This document shows positions 11,605-21,682 of a DNA stretch of 64,000 bases, piece by piece. Within the stretch, counting starts at the first letter, position 1. Every line of letters starts with the position of its first letter. Location of the stretch: assembly GCA_028583605.1 (NCBI GenBank), contig CM053327.1, positions 5,827,316 through 5,891,315 of the forward strand. The letters are read 5' to 3'. Made by a program: the position numbers and the translations under genes. The notes under the pieces were generated by a model that was not told the DNA's origin, did no database searches, and worked only from the letters and a program-made list of their open reading frames with translations. The DNA comes from Dastarcus helophoroides (Eukaryota > Arthropoda > Insecta > Coleoptera > Bothrideridae).

Positions 11605-12190
11605 GGATACACAGGGTCTGCCATTAGTGCGTGAACGGAAGGTAGCTCCTAAGCCTGAGAAGATATCAAAATGAAATTTTGTCTAGTGATGTACATCTAT
11701 AGGAAGCACATTTTAAAATTATTTTTATTTTATTGTACCAATCATATACAGAGTGTTGATATAAACTTACTTTTTTTTAAATAGAACACCTATATATTTT
11801 TACATATTTGGATAGCCCTATAAAAATGCAACAAAATAATATAGAGTTTCTGAGGGTTTTGATGGGCCCTTTTCCCAATAGACGATCATAAATCCGGAAA
11901 TAGGACTCCGATGCAGCCATTTGTAAACACTCATTATGAGGTAGTATTAATTAATTTGCGACATAAGCAGTCATTGATAGTTTTTAGTTTCCATAAACCA
12001 TTAAAATGTTGTTTTATATTTTTTAGTTATACAGAGTGATGGAAGTTTGCAAATCCAAGAATTGCTAAGAAACTTAAAATAGAATGGCCTCTTTTTATTA
12101 CTTAATGTAAAAAGAAGATAATAATACCTTTTCAATAATACCAATTACGTGAAGTTTCTTTTGATAGGTTTCATGCAAATTAACTTTTAA
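11605..12190 (+). repeat. Dispersed repeat family R1, copy A
   Basis: This stretch is repeated with substitutions at 12395-12843 in direct orientation and at 12838-13690 in inverse orientation. Shared blocks include AAATCCGRAAAYAGGA, TTTGTAAACACTC, AATTTGCGACATAAGCA and TTATACAGAGTGAT. It also carries TATACAGAGTG and ACACCTATATATTTTT words resembling mariner ends, suggesting a small mariner-type element within the repeat. No coding region is evident and the family is not recognised. Confidence 0.75.
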
Positions 12191-12394
12191 ATTAATTTTT
12201 TTTCAATTTTTAAGTTTTTGGTAAACACAATTAGGATTATTTGTAATTATTACTAATTAAATAAATAGTTGGTATTATTAACTTTTAAACAAATTATTAG
12301 CATTTGCAAATAATAATCGAAACTGCGCAGATATTTAACTGGGTGCCCAAAAAATTGAAAATTAAAAATATGTATTTTATAGGACCGTTTACAT

Positions 12395-12843
12395 AAAAAC
12401 TTTCGGAAGTCTGAAGAGATATTAAAATGAATTTTTTTTAGTAACATACATCTATATCTATATATACATTTTAAAATTATTTTCATTTTATTGCATTGAT
12501 TATATACAGAGTGCTGACATAAATTTGTTTTTTTTAAATAGAATACCCTGTATATTTTTGCATATTTAAATAGCCCCATAAAAATGCAGTAAAAAATATT
12601 GTATTTATGGAAGTTTTGATGGATAATTTTCCTAGTAGAGGCTCCTAAATCCGAAAACAGGATTCGGATGCAGACATTTGTAAACACTCTGTATGATGCA
12701 GTATTAACCAATTTGCGACATAAGCAATCATTAATAGCCTTAAGTTTTCATAAACCATAAGAATGTTGTCGTGTATAGTTTAGTTATACAGAGTGATCCA
12801 GGTTTGCAAATCTAATAATTAGTACTAAAAAATTTTAAATGAA
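12395..12843 (+). repeat. Dispersed repeat family R1, copy B
   Basis: Direct copy of part of 11605-12190, differing by scattered substitutions. The internal pair TATACAGAGTGCTGA (near 12508) and ATACCCTGTATA (near 12543) forms a small inverted repeat of mariner type. A 152-codon open frame on the minus strand across this copy is accidental: the equivalent frames in copies A and C are not conserved. Confidence 0.75.
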
Positions 12844-12977
12844 AAGTTCATTTGCATGAAAACTATCAAATGTAACCCCATATAATGTAGTATTTTTGGA
12901 AAGCCTGTTTTATTTTTTTATATTAGGTAATAAAAATAGGGCATTCTGATAACGAAGGCTTCCACGGCCAGAGTCAG

Positions 12978-13036
12978 TACAGGATATACTTCTTCCGGGA
13001 TTGGACCGTGTCAAAGAACTACTAAAAGTGTTCGAC
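12978..13036 (+). repeat. Left 59-bp inverted end of the Penelope-like insertion
   Basis: It begins TACAGGATATACTTCTTCCG and ends AAAGTGTTCGAC. It is the reverse complement of 13374-13432 with no mismatch that I can see, in contrast to the decay of the surrounding repeat. Confidence 0.9.
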
Positions 13037-13262
13037 AGAAGAGTTTCGCCTCTGGTATGGTGGACATACTGAGTTACCGTGCTCTTCTGCCTAAACTTTC
13101 TTTTGTACCAAGTTTCAATTCAGAAGAGTTTCGCCTCTGGTATGGTGGACATATTGAGTTACCGTGCTCTTCTGTCTAAACTTTCTTATCCTTTGTACCA
13201 ATTTTCAATTCAGAAGAGTTTCGCCTCTGATATGGTGGACATACTGAGTTACCGTGCTCTGA
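13036..13262 (+). repeat. Tandem repeat of about 85-90 bp, 2.6 copies
   Basis: Units start at 13036, 13121 and 13211, each with CAGAAGAGTTTCGCCTCTG, followed by TATGGTGGACATA and GAGTTACCGTGCTC. In the first two units a closing CTCTTCTG pairs with the opening CAGAAGAG, so the first 54 bases of the unit can fold as a hairpin. On the minus strand each unit ends GGCGAAACTC, recalling the GAAAC part of a hammerhead core, but no matching CUGANGA box is present. Function is unknown. Confidence 0.85.
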
Positions 13263-13337
13263 TGTTTTGAAATTGGCCTTTTTATTTTTCTTTTTGCATT
13301 CCCTCATATTCCTCTTTTCATCTATTTTTCTTTCTTT

Positions 13338-13380
13338 GTTCCTGAAGAAGCCCCCTACGATGGTGGGCGAAACGTCGAAC
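13338..13380 (+). ncRNA. Candidate small hammerhead ribozyme motif (type I, no closed stem III)
   Basis: In order: GTTC (13338-13341), CTGAAGA (13342-13348), a hairpin GCCC...GGGC with inner pairs CTA/TGG, GAAAC (13369-13373), GTC (13374-13376) and GAAC (13377-13380). GTTC and GAAC pair as stem I, CUGAAGA and GAAA are the conserved core boxes, and GUC is a preferred cleavage triplet. Stem III is reduced to the palindromic ACGU. Small hammerhead variants lacking stem III that act as dimers are known in Penelope-like elements. One extra A lies between CUGAAGA and stem II, which departs from the textbook core. Activity is not shown. The predicted cut, after 13376, falls at the inner edge of the right inverted end. 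Confidence 0.55.
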
Positions 13381-13432
13381 ACTTTTAGTAGTTCTTTGAC
13401 ACGGTCCAATCCCGGAAGAAGTATATCCTGTA
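13374..13432 (-). repeat. Right 59-bp inverted end of the Penelope-like insertion
   Basis: It starts GTCGAACACTTTTAGTAG and ends TATATCCTGTA. It is the reverse complement of 12978-13036. Its first three bases are the GTC of the hammerhead-like motif. Confidence 0.9.
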
Positions 13433-13699
13433 ATAGGGCATTTTATTTAAAATTTTTTAGTAACCTTTGGATTTGCAAACCTCGCTCAGTCTGTATAAGT
13501 AAAAAACAAAAACAACATGTTTATGGTTTATGGAAACTAAAAGACTATCAATGATTGTTACTGTTGCAAATTGGTCAATACTACATCATACTGAGTGTTT
13601 AGAAATGACTGCATCGGAGTCCTGTCTTTGGATTTATGATCCTCTATTAGGAAAACGACCCATTAAAACCCCAAACCCCAAATTTAAATATAAAGAACT

Positions 13700-14411
13700 A
13701 GAACAGTTTTTCTAGTTTTAATCATAAAAAAAAACCCACTCAATAATATTGGCTAAATATTTCAAACATATTTATTTAGTGCCACTTATTGCCGCCGCGA
13801 GGGCAAGCATCCAGGTTTTTCCTTTTTTGGATCCAAGGCTGTCAGTTAATTACTGTTTACCTACATATTTTCATATTTCATACATATCGACATTTGGTAC
13901 TGTGGTGAGTCGAGTTCTACTAAACTGTTCTGTTTATTAATTGAATTTTTTTCAATTTTTCTTGGAAAAATTAAATCTACAAACACTGTATTATAAAATT
14001 TCTTTGTAACATACGTTTTGCAGACTACTTAACAGTTTACAAATTAGATAAGGGTTATTTGTTAGACCTGATTTTTTTCAAGAAAAAAAATGATTTAAGC
14101 ACACATAAATACGGATATGTGAGTAAAAGAATATGTTAGTTTTGAAGGACCGCTGAAAAGTAGAGTAATAAATAAGGGTAAAGTGTCAATAACGGAGACC
14201 GTAGCAATATCTCAGCAAGACCATGTGGTGGTAGACTGGAGGAATTTGACGTTCAAAAAACGCCCTTATAAACACGTACAATTGTAAGTTATTTGAATTT
14301 CAATTATCGAAGATAAGGAGATGGCATCATTCAAAATGGGTTTGCAGTTTGATTTGCACTTTAAGAATCCTTTTGAAAATTTATTTAAGGGTTAATTTGG
14401 ATTAGAAATAT
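13700..14411. other. Non-coding sequence, nothing assignable
   Basis: No gene or repeat structure recognised. The stretch 13790-13930 has an open frame of 63 codons with no domain and no sign of selection. Confidence 0.35.
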
Positions 14412-14415
14412 TTAA

Positions 14416-16396
14416 CACTAAACTACCGACAGTTCTTGTATACCTATTTCTACCGCGCTCGGTCAAATTGACCGGTAATTAAAAATGTTATTAATTTTAT
14501 TATTCAAGGCAAATACCGGTTAAATTATTGTTGAATGTGTATAGAATGAAGAATTTTGATGGAATTTCCTTCAGATTAATTTTTATATAATTTAAATTAT
14601 AACCTCAAAAGACTAAAACTTCATATTTCCCACATAAGAAACCAAACTTAAGGTTTTCTATTGTATGCCTAAATTTATTTGTATAGAAAATAAATAATAA
14701 ACATTTAACTTTTATACATCTACTTTTAGTGTTATGCATACATCTTCATATCTTTTTCGGCTTCAATACATCGTTTAGAAATTATTTTAATCTACAATGT
14801 CCATTTGCCGCACATAAATGTTTGCACTTCGAACGAAATTTTGTAGCTTTATAATCTTTATAGGATTTTATTTGAGAAGTTTTTCGGACTTGTGGGTGAT
14901 GTTCGCTTTTTCTTGTGATTTTTTTATATACAGCATCAAGTGTTGACGCTATCTGGAATAAAAATTCCTGTTGTCCTGTTGCCTGTTTTCACCTATCGTT
15001 TCTTTATTCAAAGCTGGGGGATTGATTCCAGCTAGGTTGAAAATGTTAAAAAATATCTGATTTGGTGACCTAGCAGTTTTTGACTCCACACTGTACTTCC
15101 TTGGCATTTGATTTGCCACCCGTACATCAAATTTTGTATCATTATAAATTCTAATAGTTCTGGGTATTTATGTGTTATTGTTTTAGGACAATCACTTTTT
15201 TGGCTTGCGTACTTTTATACACTGTAAGAGTAATGTGATTTGATCTATATAATTTGCTTGAACGCCTAATCATTTTATCTTTTTTTTCTTTGACCAATTT
15301 TGGCAACTCTTTTTGATTTCTACTGCTTGTTGCAACAAGTGTAATCTTTTTTGCAAGTAGCTTTTCGGCTAATGATTCATTGATGAAAAAATTATCTGTT
15401 GTTATGTTTCTTCCATGTCCGTAAAGGTCAGCTTTAGAACAACGAACACCTCAACCCCAAGTGAAATCAAACTTTCTTATCTTTCATTTTTTCCCAAGCA
15501 GTAAAATCCATTTATTATATCTAGTCCACCCTGTCTAAGCCAGAAAACGACGGGTTCTTAGTTTTATTTCACTTCAGACAGTTATATGTTTTGTAACAAG
15601 AATATTTTTATGCATGTTTCGGAAAGCAAACGGGACTCTCAATATATTTTGCCACAGACAGGTTCCGACTTATGGGGGGTTCGACTTATTAGTCAGATTT
15701 CACTTTACTTGTTATAGATGCCACACGCCACCCAGAACTGTTTTATTATTATTATTTTGCTTTTGTTTTTACTGCATATATATTTATATAAATCTACACC
15801 TAGACTTGAACGAAAACAATTGCTCATCAAAAGTAATGTATGCACCAAGTTTATAAAGATTTTGTCAATTCTCAATAAATCGGTCCCAGATTGTAGTCAT
15901 CATAGCAAATTTACTATAATTTGTTTGATTTGTATGTAAATGCTTTGTAAAACATTTTTATCAAATCGTACTACCTTCATAATTTCGGTAAAGTCGTTAC
16001 TGATCATTGTTGAAAAAAAACGGGTTCCCAATTTTTATTCCACAAATGTGACACGCGCATATGAGGCAAAAAAATATGGATTTTTTTACTTCATATGCAC
16101 CACGGGCATATAGTAAAGCAACAAATGCATCTAGTTTTGTTGCATTTAGCTCCTACTAATTTAACAGAGTGCAATTTTCTCTATCGGTCAAATTGACCGA
16201 ATGCGGTAGGTAGGACACATGATAAATTTTTCTTGGAAAATAGAAAAAAAATCTGGAAATAAATACTGAAGAATATATCAAATACATATTTTAGGAAAAA
16301 TCATATACTGTGACAGCGGTATTGTAACCTTTAATACGTATAAATTTTATTAAAGTTTCAAAAAGGTCAATTTGACCGGTGTTGGTATGTTTAGTG
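14416..16396 (-). mobile_element. piggyBac-like element, 1.98 kb, TTAA-flanked
   Basis: TTAA at 14412-14415 and 16397-16400 flanks inverted ends reading CACTAAACTACCGACA on the left and, in reverse complement, CACTAAACATACCAACA on the right. TTAA target duplication is diagnostic of the piggyBac superfamily. The palindromic word GGTCAAATTGACC occurs subterminally near 14462 on the left and near 16186 on the right, with a related GGTCAATTTGACC near 16367, as expected of transposase-binding sites. The interior holds the C-terminal part of a transposase on the minus strand. The region from about 15450 to 16180 is not recognisable as its N-terminal half and may be decayed or replaced. Confidence 0.85.
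14782..15432 (-). pseudogene. piggyBac-type transposase, C-terminal half, broken
   Basis: Reading the minus strand downward from 15432: KADLYGHGRNITTDNFF, carrying a catalytic Asp of the TTDNFF motif, then LAEKLLAKKITLVATSSRN, then a stop-containing stretch near 15150, then FDVRVANQMPRKYSVESK and PNQIFFNIFNLAG. The last corresponds to the region around the final catalytic Asp, where the usual D-Q-M reads N-Q-M, a loss of a key residue. The C-terminus has QEFLFQIASTLD and a cysteine-rich end (CKHLCAANGHC), as in the family's zinc-binding tail, and a stop at 14782-14784. Family transposases are about 550-650 residues, so half is missing. Inactive. Confidence 0.85.
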
Positions 16397-16400
16397 TTAA

Positions 16401-18670
16401 ATAAGTAGAAATTCTGCATTCTCATGCTCTCTAGCGAGATGCAGAGGACATCTTTCGGTTTCCAGAAATTAAGGGTAGGGGCGTGAAGATAAAACACCAA
16501 AAACCAGCTTTAAGGAGTCAAAATACTAAACTTCGACGAAACTAGTTTATAAATTATGGTCAACTTCCGGACTTATGAAAACGAGTACGAAATACGGGAG
16601 TATTAAAAATTGCTTTTGTTTGTGCTAATTGACGTGAATGAACACACAAAAAAAGACAATTTCTGTTCAACGTGAAGTTCTGTTGCCAGTTGTATGTTGT
16701 ATGACGTTTGCCATGGAATAAATAGGCAACTAAATTTTAAATTGTTTGATGGTTTTTTGCTCTTATATGATTTAAATAAAATTTTCCTAAAATTTGAGAA
16801 AATACTTGTTCCTAACTTTGAGTAACATGGGGTTGGGGGACGTACAAAAAAAAAGGAGAAAGGAATTTAAAAATTCCACAACAAACCCAATGAATGAGAA
16901 AGTCGTTGTTAGAAAATTATTATAGGTCCAAGAATCCTACCGCTGACTGGTGCAACTACCAGTCTCAGTTTCAAAAAAAATAGAGAAAAAAAAAACAAAA
17001 TAAGAATACAAAGACAAAAAAGAAAGAAAAGGAAATAAAGCGCATTCGCTTCATACAAAAATTTTCATTTCCTTAAGGTCGATTTTAGTGTTTTGCTGTT
17101 GGAAGCTGAGTTTCCAGGGGTTCCAAAATAATTTATACCCATCACCACAAAGGTCCGGTAACTGGCAGCAGACACATATATTTGGGTTTTATTGATGATA
17201 TTCTGCAAGTTCTAGAAACGTGGGCATTGTACACCTTAACATTCTAGAAGCATAAGCCTCAATAAGCTCTTACCTAGTTCTTGTTTTGGTGTATTCACCT
17301 AGTGCTACCTCATATGCAGATTCTTCTTCGTAGGTTGCTTGAATCCCAAAAAAATAGGACAAGACAACCTGGCCCAAAGAGAGCCTTATAGATCTGTTGA
17401 GAAATGGGGAGTACTAACCTAGGTGAATAAGCAGTATCAGCATCGGCTCTCGTTAGGGAAATGTTTTGATGAAAGGAATGAGAACTTCCTTAGTCATTTT
17501 ATGGGCTAGAAAACGCCCCCTTCTATTAAACCCGTAGCTGTAGAAGTGGATGTAGTTTCAGAAGGGAAAATTCTGCTCAGAAAGTTTCTAAAAATTGGAA
17601 CAACTTTTGTAGTCTATTTATGATACTGGTTTAAATTGGATTGATTGAGTTTGGTAAGAGAAAAGCAGAAAGGAAAACAAAGGAACAAGTAAACAAAAAC
17701 AAAGTGAGAAAGAGTAAGAGAGAGCAAGAGATCTGTAAGATTGAATCAACTTTTTTGGATTTGATTTATTACGATAAATCACAACTTTATTACCAAGCTT
17801 GAGATCCATTTTCTCGTAGCATTTCCTCTGGATATTGTTAGCTCAAACAGTATATTGTTAGCTTTAACAGAAAACTGTATGCTATGTGCTATGTGAAGTA
17901 TGGAAAACGATAAAACACACACAAAATTGGGGAATAAAAACAGACACCTGAAAATAGTTCGAGAACCTCTGTGTACAAACTAACCAGCCAACACCCACCG
18001 ATAATCAGGTACAAAGTTAGCTGCGTTTGGTTTAAAAACCTTTGAGTACAAGCTAAATGGCAAGCTAAGGACAAACCTTGCAATTATTAGGGTTAAGATA
18101 AACTTTGGGAAATTAATAACCGACGCACCATATACGAGCCAAAGAGTTAAACAAAGATTGTCAGATTACTTGTGCTTAATGAATTCTCTTGATTAATTTT
18201 TCTCTTGGATTTGTGTCCAGCAAATTTAAACAAGTTGAAACAAAACAGGTTCACTTTTATTTTGTTGTATTATGTTTAAGAACACTTGAAAATCACAAAC
18301 TTGAAATTTTGTTGATTTATTTTTTGACCTATTGTAATAAAATGTTCAGGTCAATTGTTGTTTGAATTTGATAACACTTCCATGTCGACTCTACGAGCTG
18401 GGGTTACATTTTATTGGAGTAAAATAATTTTAAACACAACGTAGACAAATTGGGTCCAAAATCGAAGGTAAATTATTCTACCGAAATTTTTAAAGATGAG
18501 CAAAATTCGACAATTTTGAAAAACTATATACACTCACTCGTCGCTCATCACAGTACCTAAGCAATGTTCTATTTCTCCATATTGAAATGTGTAACTGCGC
18601 TACATTATTTAGAATTTTGTAGCAGGTCTCGCATTACTGCATCATCGGCGGTCATACCAACAATTTGTTA
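16401..18670. other. Non-coding sequence, no gene seen
   Basis: Over 2 kb with mixed composition and no supported gene. An A-rich purine stretch at 16968-17042 (A runs with AAAG and AAAC words) might be the tail of an old retroposed sequence, but nothing upstream identifies one. Open frames at 17618-17809 and 17889-18083 are short and featureless. Confidence 0.4.
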
Positions 18671-18674
18671 AGTC

Positions 18675-19034
18675 GTTGTTATGCTAACAAGCTCCATGGA
18701 TCACAGACTCCTATCAATATTCCAACTAATCCGAATTCTCGTCCAAAGCTTCAATTAGAGGTGTGTTCAGAAGATAAAGTGTAAATTCACTAGATTATAA
18801 ATATTTGTAAATTTCTATGGCTTCCAAGAGATTAAGTTTTTTAGTGTTTTTACAAATATGTAATATTTCTATTATATTATATTCACAAATATTTTCAATC
18901 TAATTAATTTACACTTATGAACGTGTAGCTTGATTTTCTGAACACACCTCTAATTGAAGCTTTGGAAGAGAATTCGGATTAGACGGAATATTCGCAGGAA
19001 TTTGTGATCCATGGAGCTTGTTAGCACAACAATG
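18675..19034. mobile_element. Hairpin MITE, about 360 bp
   Basis: The left half (about 18675-18815) and right half (about 18890-19034) are reverse complements. Outer blocks are TGCTAACAAGCTCCATGGAT and its complement, and inner blocks include CAATTAGAGGTGTGTTCAGA and GTGTAAATT with an ATATTTGTRAA word. A loop of some 70 bases with AT-rich sequence separates them. A few substitutions and small gaps distinguish the arms. No coding capacity. The superfamily is not evident from the ends. Confidence 0.85.
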
Positions 19035-19071
19035 GCGTTCAGACTTTTTAGGCGCATTGGGCGATTTTTGG

Positions 19072-19250
19072 TATGAGGAAAAGTGACATTTCGCATCATC
19101 ATCACGCTAATTTGCGTTAACAACATACTCTTATGTTAACAGTAAAGCATGTTGGATGGCGTCGCGAAACCATAAGTTTACCCCCTATCAAATACGCGTC
19201 ATAAGAAGTTTTCACTTAAAAAAAAACTTTGGACGCTCATGCATTAATAT
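19072..19250 (+). repeat. Dispersed repeat R2, copy 1
   Basis: Shares in order TTTCG..ATCAC, CACGCTAA, AACCATAAGTTTAC, CCTAT and a final TATTAATATA-type word with 45949-46150, and the central ACCATAAGTTT region with 40160-40260. All three are in the same orientation. Non-coding, with no recognised family, possibly a short interspersed element or an old MITE. Confidence 0.6.
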
Positions 19251-19375
19251 ACAGGGCCTTTTTTTAAGTTGGGAAGTTACCTTTATACAGAGATCCACTG
19301 ATTATACAGAAACCTTATTTTTCTAGATGTGGCTAATCGGGGGCAAACTTTTTTGTGAAAATATTTTCAGCTTTC

Positions 19376-19440
19376 TCTCACTTTCAGTTACATCGGAAGT
19401 AGACACAAACTTTCTTATTTTAAGTGGCAACCCCCAAATT
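19376..19440 (+). repeat. Copy of the foldback-arm motif
   Basis: The words TTACATCGGAAGTAGACA and TTTCTTATTTTAAGTGGCA match, with changes, the reverse complement of the right foldback arm at about 10450-10505. A further copy in the other orientation lies at 21683-21735. Confidence 0.55.
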
Positions 19441-19673
19441 GTATTTTTAACGTGGATTATTCGTAAAAAAAATTAGGCGAGTTTAGATGTACATGTTCAT
19501 TGCCTTCTTTGATAATTATAAAGTTATTTCAATTTTTTTGAAAAAATGACAGAAAAGGAGGTTACTTAGACTCTTTATATCTTTGTCATTATTTGCAGAA
19601 AAAAAATAAAATTTTGGTTAAAGTCATAAAATATTATAGAGACTACAGTGACGTGATCAGATTTTATATTTGT

Positions 19674-20849
19674 TATACAGAGCGATGGAAATTTTATGAT
19701 CTTTTTTTTTTAAATGAGAACTATATGTTTTCTCATAATTTTAAAATTTTTCACATAAAACAAAGAAAAAAGTTAGATTACTTTTTTTAAACATGTTACA
19801 CCCTTTCATAGATATTTTACATAAAACTCAAAATAAAAAAAAGTAAACATCTCTTTTTATTTCAAAGAGGAACTTAATTAGAGGCATTAAATGCTTGAAA
19901 AATTAATCATTATAAGTAACAGGAAAAAATAATAATAAGAAGGCGTGTTCAAAATATTTGAATACACTTAAAGTCATGTTTTAAAATTTCAAATTAAGTA
20001 ACTATTTCAAGCACATCCGACCTTTCCTAACAATCTTCTTTTCATGCAGAAGTCGTTGCAAGAACCTGTTCCTTAATAGTTCCCCAAAGAATAAGTCTAG
20101 TGGTGTAATATCTTGCGAGTACGGCGGCCACACGTGCGGACAGTCGTTTCTAATAAACTGGGCCTCAAATAAATAGGCGAGAAAATTATTATTTATTTTA
20201 CCGTTATAAGTAGGCACTCTATAATGTTAATAATATATACGATTTGCTTAATTTAAGGGTATATTGTCCCAATATGGCTCAATATTTCTTTACAATACAT
20301 TTTCGCCAAATAAGACTTGATTTAGGATTAAAAATAAATCATGAAATAATATTTCTCATTTCAATTTTCATTATAAAATTTAACGCTTACAAATTCTGTG
20401 TTCTTAATCTAACTGCGTAACAGTTAAAGGGCAGATTTTCTTGAAAATTTGTTAAATGAATTTGTTGGTTATTTTCATTGCAACAAAAATGAGATGTCTG
20501 CTAAACCAACAATTTTTACGTTATTTAAATTCGTGGCTCCATAAAATATCTTTCAAGAAATATTGGTCTTTTCGGCTTCTAACAATTATTCGTCTTGCAT
20601 AGTCATCTTTTAATTTTATTTAGCTGCTGATAGAAAATGAATAGATTATATTTTCCTTTTAAATTTTATGTAAAATATCTCTCTAACGGAGCAAAGTTTT
20701 ATAAAATTAGTCATATAACTTTTTTCTCTTTTTTATGTGAAGAATCCGAAAACGAATAAAAAATTTATAGTTCACATTTGAAGAAACATAGTTTTTTTTT
20801 TGAATAAAAAAAAACAATAAAGATCATAAAATTTCCGTCACCCTGTATA
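19674..20849 (-). mobile_element. Mariner-family element, 1.18 kb, with TIRs
   Basis: About 30-bp inverted ends bound the element: TATACAGAGCGATGGAAATT at 19674 and, in reverse complement, TATACAGGGTGACGGAAATT ending at 20849. Both continue TTATGATCTT, with only three differences by eye. The TA at each end is the target duplication. The minus strand retains the C-terminal transposase motif. The remaining interior is AT-rich and degraded. The length is slightly below the usual 1.3 kb of full mariners. Confidence 0.85.
20040..20217 (-). pseudogene. Mariner-family transposase, C-terminal fragment
   Basis: The minus-strand frame reads LAYLFEAQFIRNDCPHVWPP followed by YSQDITPLDLFFGELLRN. This corresponds to the WPPRSPDLTPLDFFLWG region of one clade of insect mariner-type transposases, which carries the last catalytic Asp (ITPLD or DLTPLD). 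The upstream catalytic domain was not found within the element, so this is a relic and not a functional gene. Confidence 0.8.
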
Positions 20850-20854
20850 ATAAA

Positions 20855-21142
20855 TTAGCACTTTTTACGTCAGTTATGTTTAGCTAAGAATGTTGTAATA
20901 CATGCATAGTAAACTCGTTAGTAAATAGCAACATATTTACTAAAACCGAATAATTACGTAAATTTTACTGCAAATTTCCGCCTTATTACAATAATAAACG
21001 TAAAAGGAAGTCAAATTTCATAACGCAAAACCAGGCGCAATGATAATATACTGAATCGAAATCGCTGAATTCTGATAGCTTAAATAATACATTACGCCAG
21101 TTTGGTGAATTGGCACCAAGCGAGTGTGCCGAATACGAGAGA
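20855..21142 (-). repeat. Dispersed repeat R3, copy 1
   Basis: The segment is matched in inverse orientation at 58648-58952. Shared blocks include GCACTTTTTAC, TAGCTAAGAATGTTGTAAT, GCATAGTAAACTCG, TAGCAACATATTTAC, CATAACGCAAAACCAGGCGC and GAATTCTGATAG-type words. It abuts the mariner end at 20849. In this copy the ATT microsatellite seen at 58798 is short. A minus-strand open frame covers part of it but is not preserved in the other copy. Confidence 0.8.
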
Positions 21143-21682
21143 AACGTGGGCCCGTTTAAAAACCATACTAGCCGGAGAAGGAACAGAAAGAACGCAGCTG
21201 CTGTTGTTGATGTTATCAAAATACTACACTTTGTGGTCCCAGAAGCCATGGCGCACACAGCGTATAGCGGTATAGCGCGTATAATATTTCTTATTGACTG
21301 AAAAATTTGATTGTATATTAAAGTATATTGTTTTGTAGAGTTAGGGTACATATTAGAATAGTAAATGGCGAATCGATAGTAATAAAAAATGAAAATATTC
21401 GATTATTTTTTCTGCATTGTATATATATTTTTGGCCATGGGGCACGTGCTCTGGTGCTCAAGGGTACAAAGCTTACAATAAAAAAGGTGTCATATTAAAT
21501 ATTTTACTATTCCTTTCAAAGAACTATTGAGTTATTGTACCATTATGATAATTTCCATTTATGTGAAAAAAACACCCTTGTCTAGAATTACGGGAACTAA
21601 GACAAAATCATAATATAGATAGGAATGTTATCACAAAAGCATCAGCTTAAAAAACCTGGACAAGCCACCGCTGGGAGGTTGA
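21143..21682. other. Non-coding sequence
   Basis: No gene supported. Positions 21170-21300 are less AT-rich and contain an open frame of 63 codons without recognisable features. Confidence 0.3.

Larger units (their letters stand above)
12946..13431. mobile_element. Penelope-like element remnant, LTR-type part only
   Basis: The insertion of about 486 bp consists of a 32-base left tail (12946-12977), a left inverted end (12978-13036), a tandem repeat region (13036-13262), a hammerhead-like motif (13338-13380) and a right inverted end (13374-13432). The two 59-bp ends look identical in reverse complement. No reverse transcriptase or GIY-YIG endonuclease frame is present. The assignment to Penelope-like elements is an inference from the hammerhead-type core, the repeated inverted LTR-like pieces and the irregular-length target duplication, all of which are known for that group. 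A different short retroelement or MITE is possible. Confidence 0.6.
12935..13442. repeat. 11-bp target-site duplication around the Penelope-like insertion
   Basis: AATAGGGCATT occurs at 12935-12945 and 13432-13442, directly flanking the insertion. The last A of the right inverted end may be shared with the duplication. The same word is uninterrupted in register with the R1 repeat, which supports a true insertion. Confidence 0.8.
12838..13690 (-). repeat. Dispersed repeat family R1, copy C, inverse and interrupted
   Basis: Read on the minus strand, this is a third copy of the R1 repeat. It is split by the Penelope-like insertion at 12946-13431, and removing one copy of that insertion's 11-bp target duplication restores collinearity with copy A. 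Copy C lies immediately after copy B in the opposite orientation, so the two form a large inverted pair. Confidence 0.75.

Noticed and set aside
12253..12711. 152-codon minus-strand frame
   Set aside because: It lies across repeat R1 copy B and is not kept open in copies A or C; composition is AT-driven and no domain is seen.
13036..13262. Regularly spaced repeats that could be read as a CRISPR array
   Set aside because: Only 2.6 units, the whole unit is repeated with no unique spacers, and the setting is a eukaryotic retroelement remnant.
15614..15939. Two plus-strand frames inside the piggyBac element
   Set aside because: Opposite strand to the transposase, no domain, and overlapping low-complexity T-rich sequence.
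17290..17435. Inverted words TATTCACCTAG and CTAGGTGAATA
   Set aside because: An isolated 11-base match over 120 bases, without extension, is not enough for an element.
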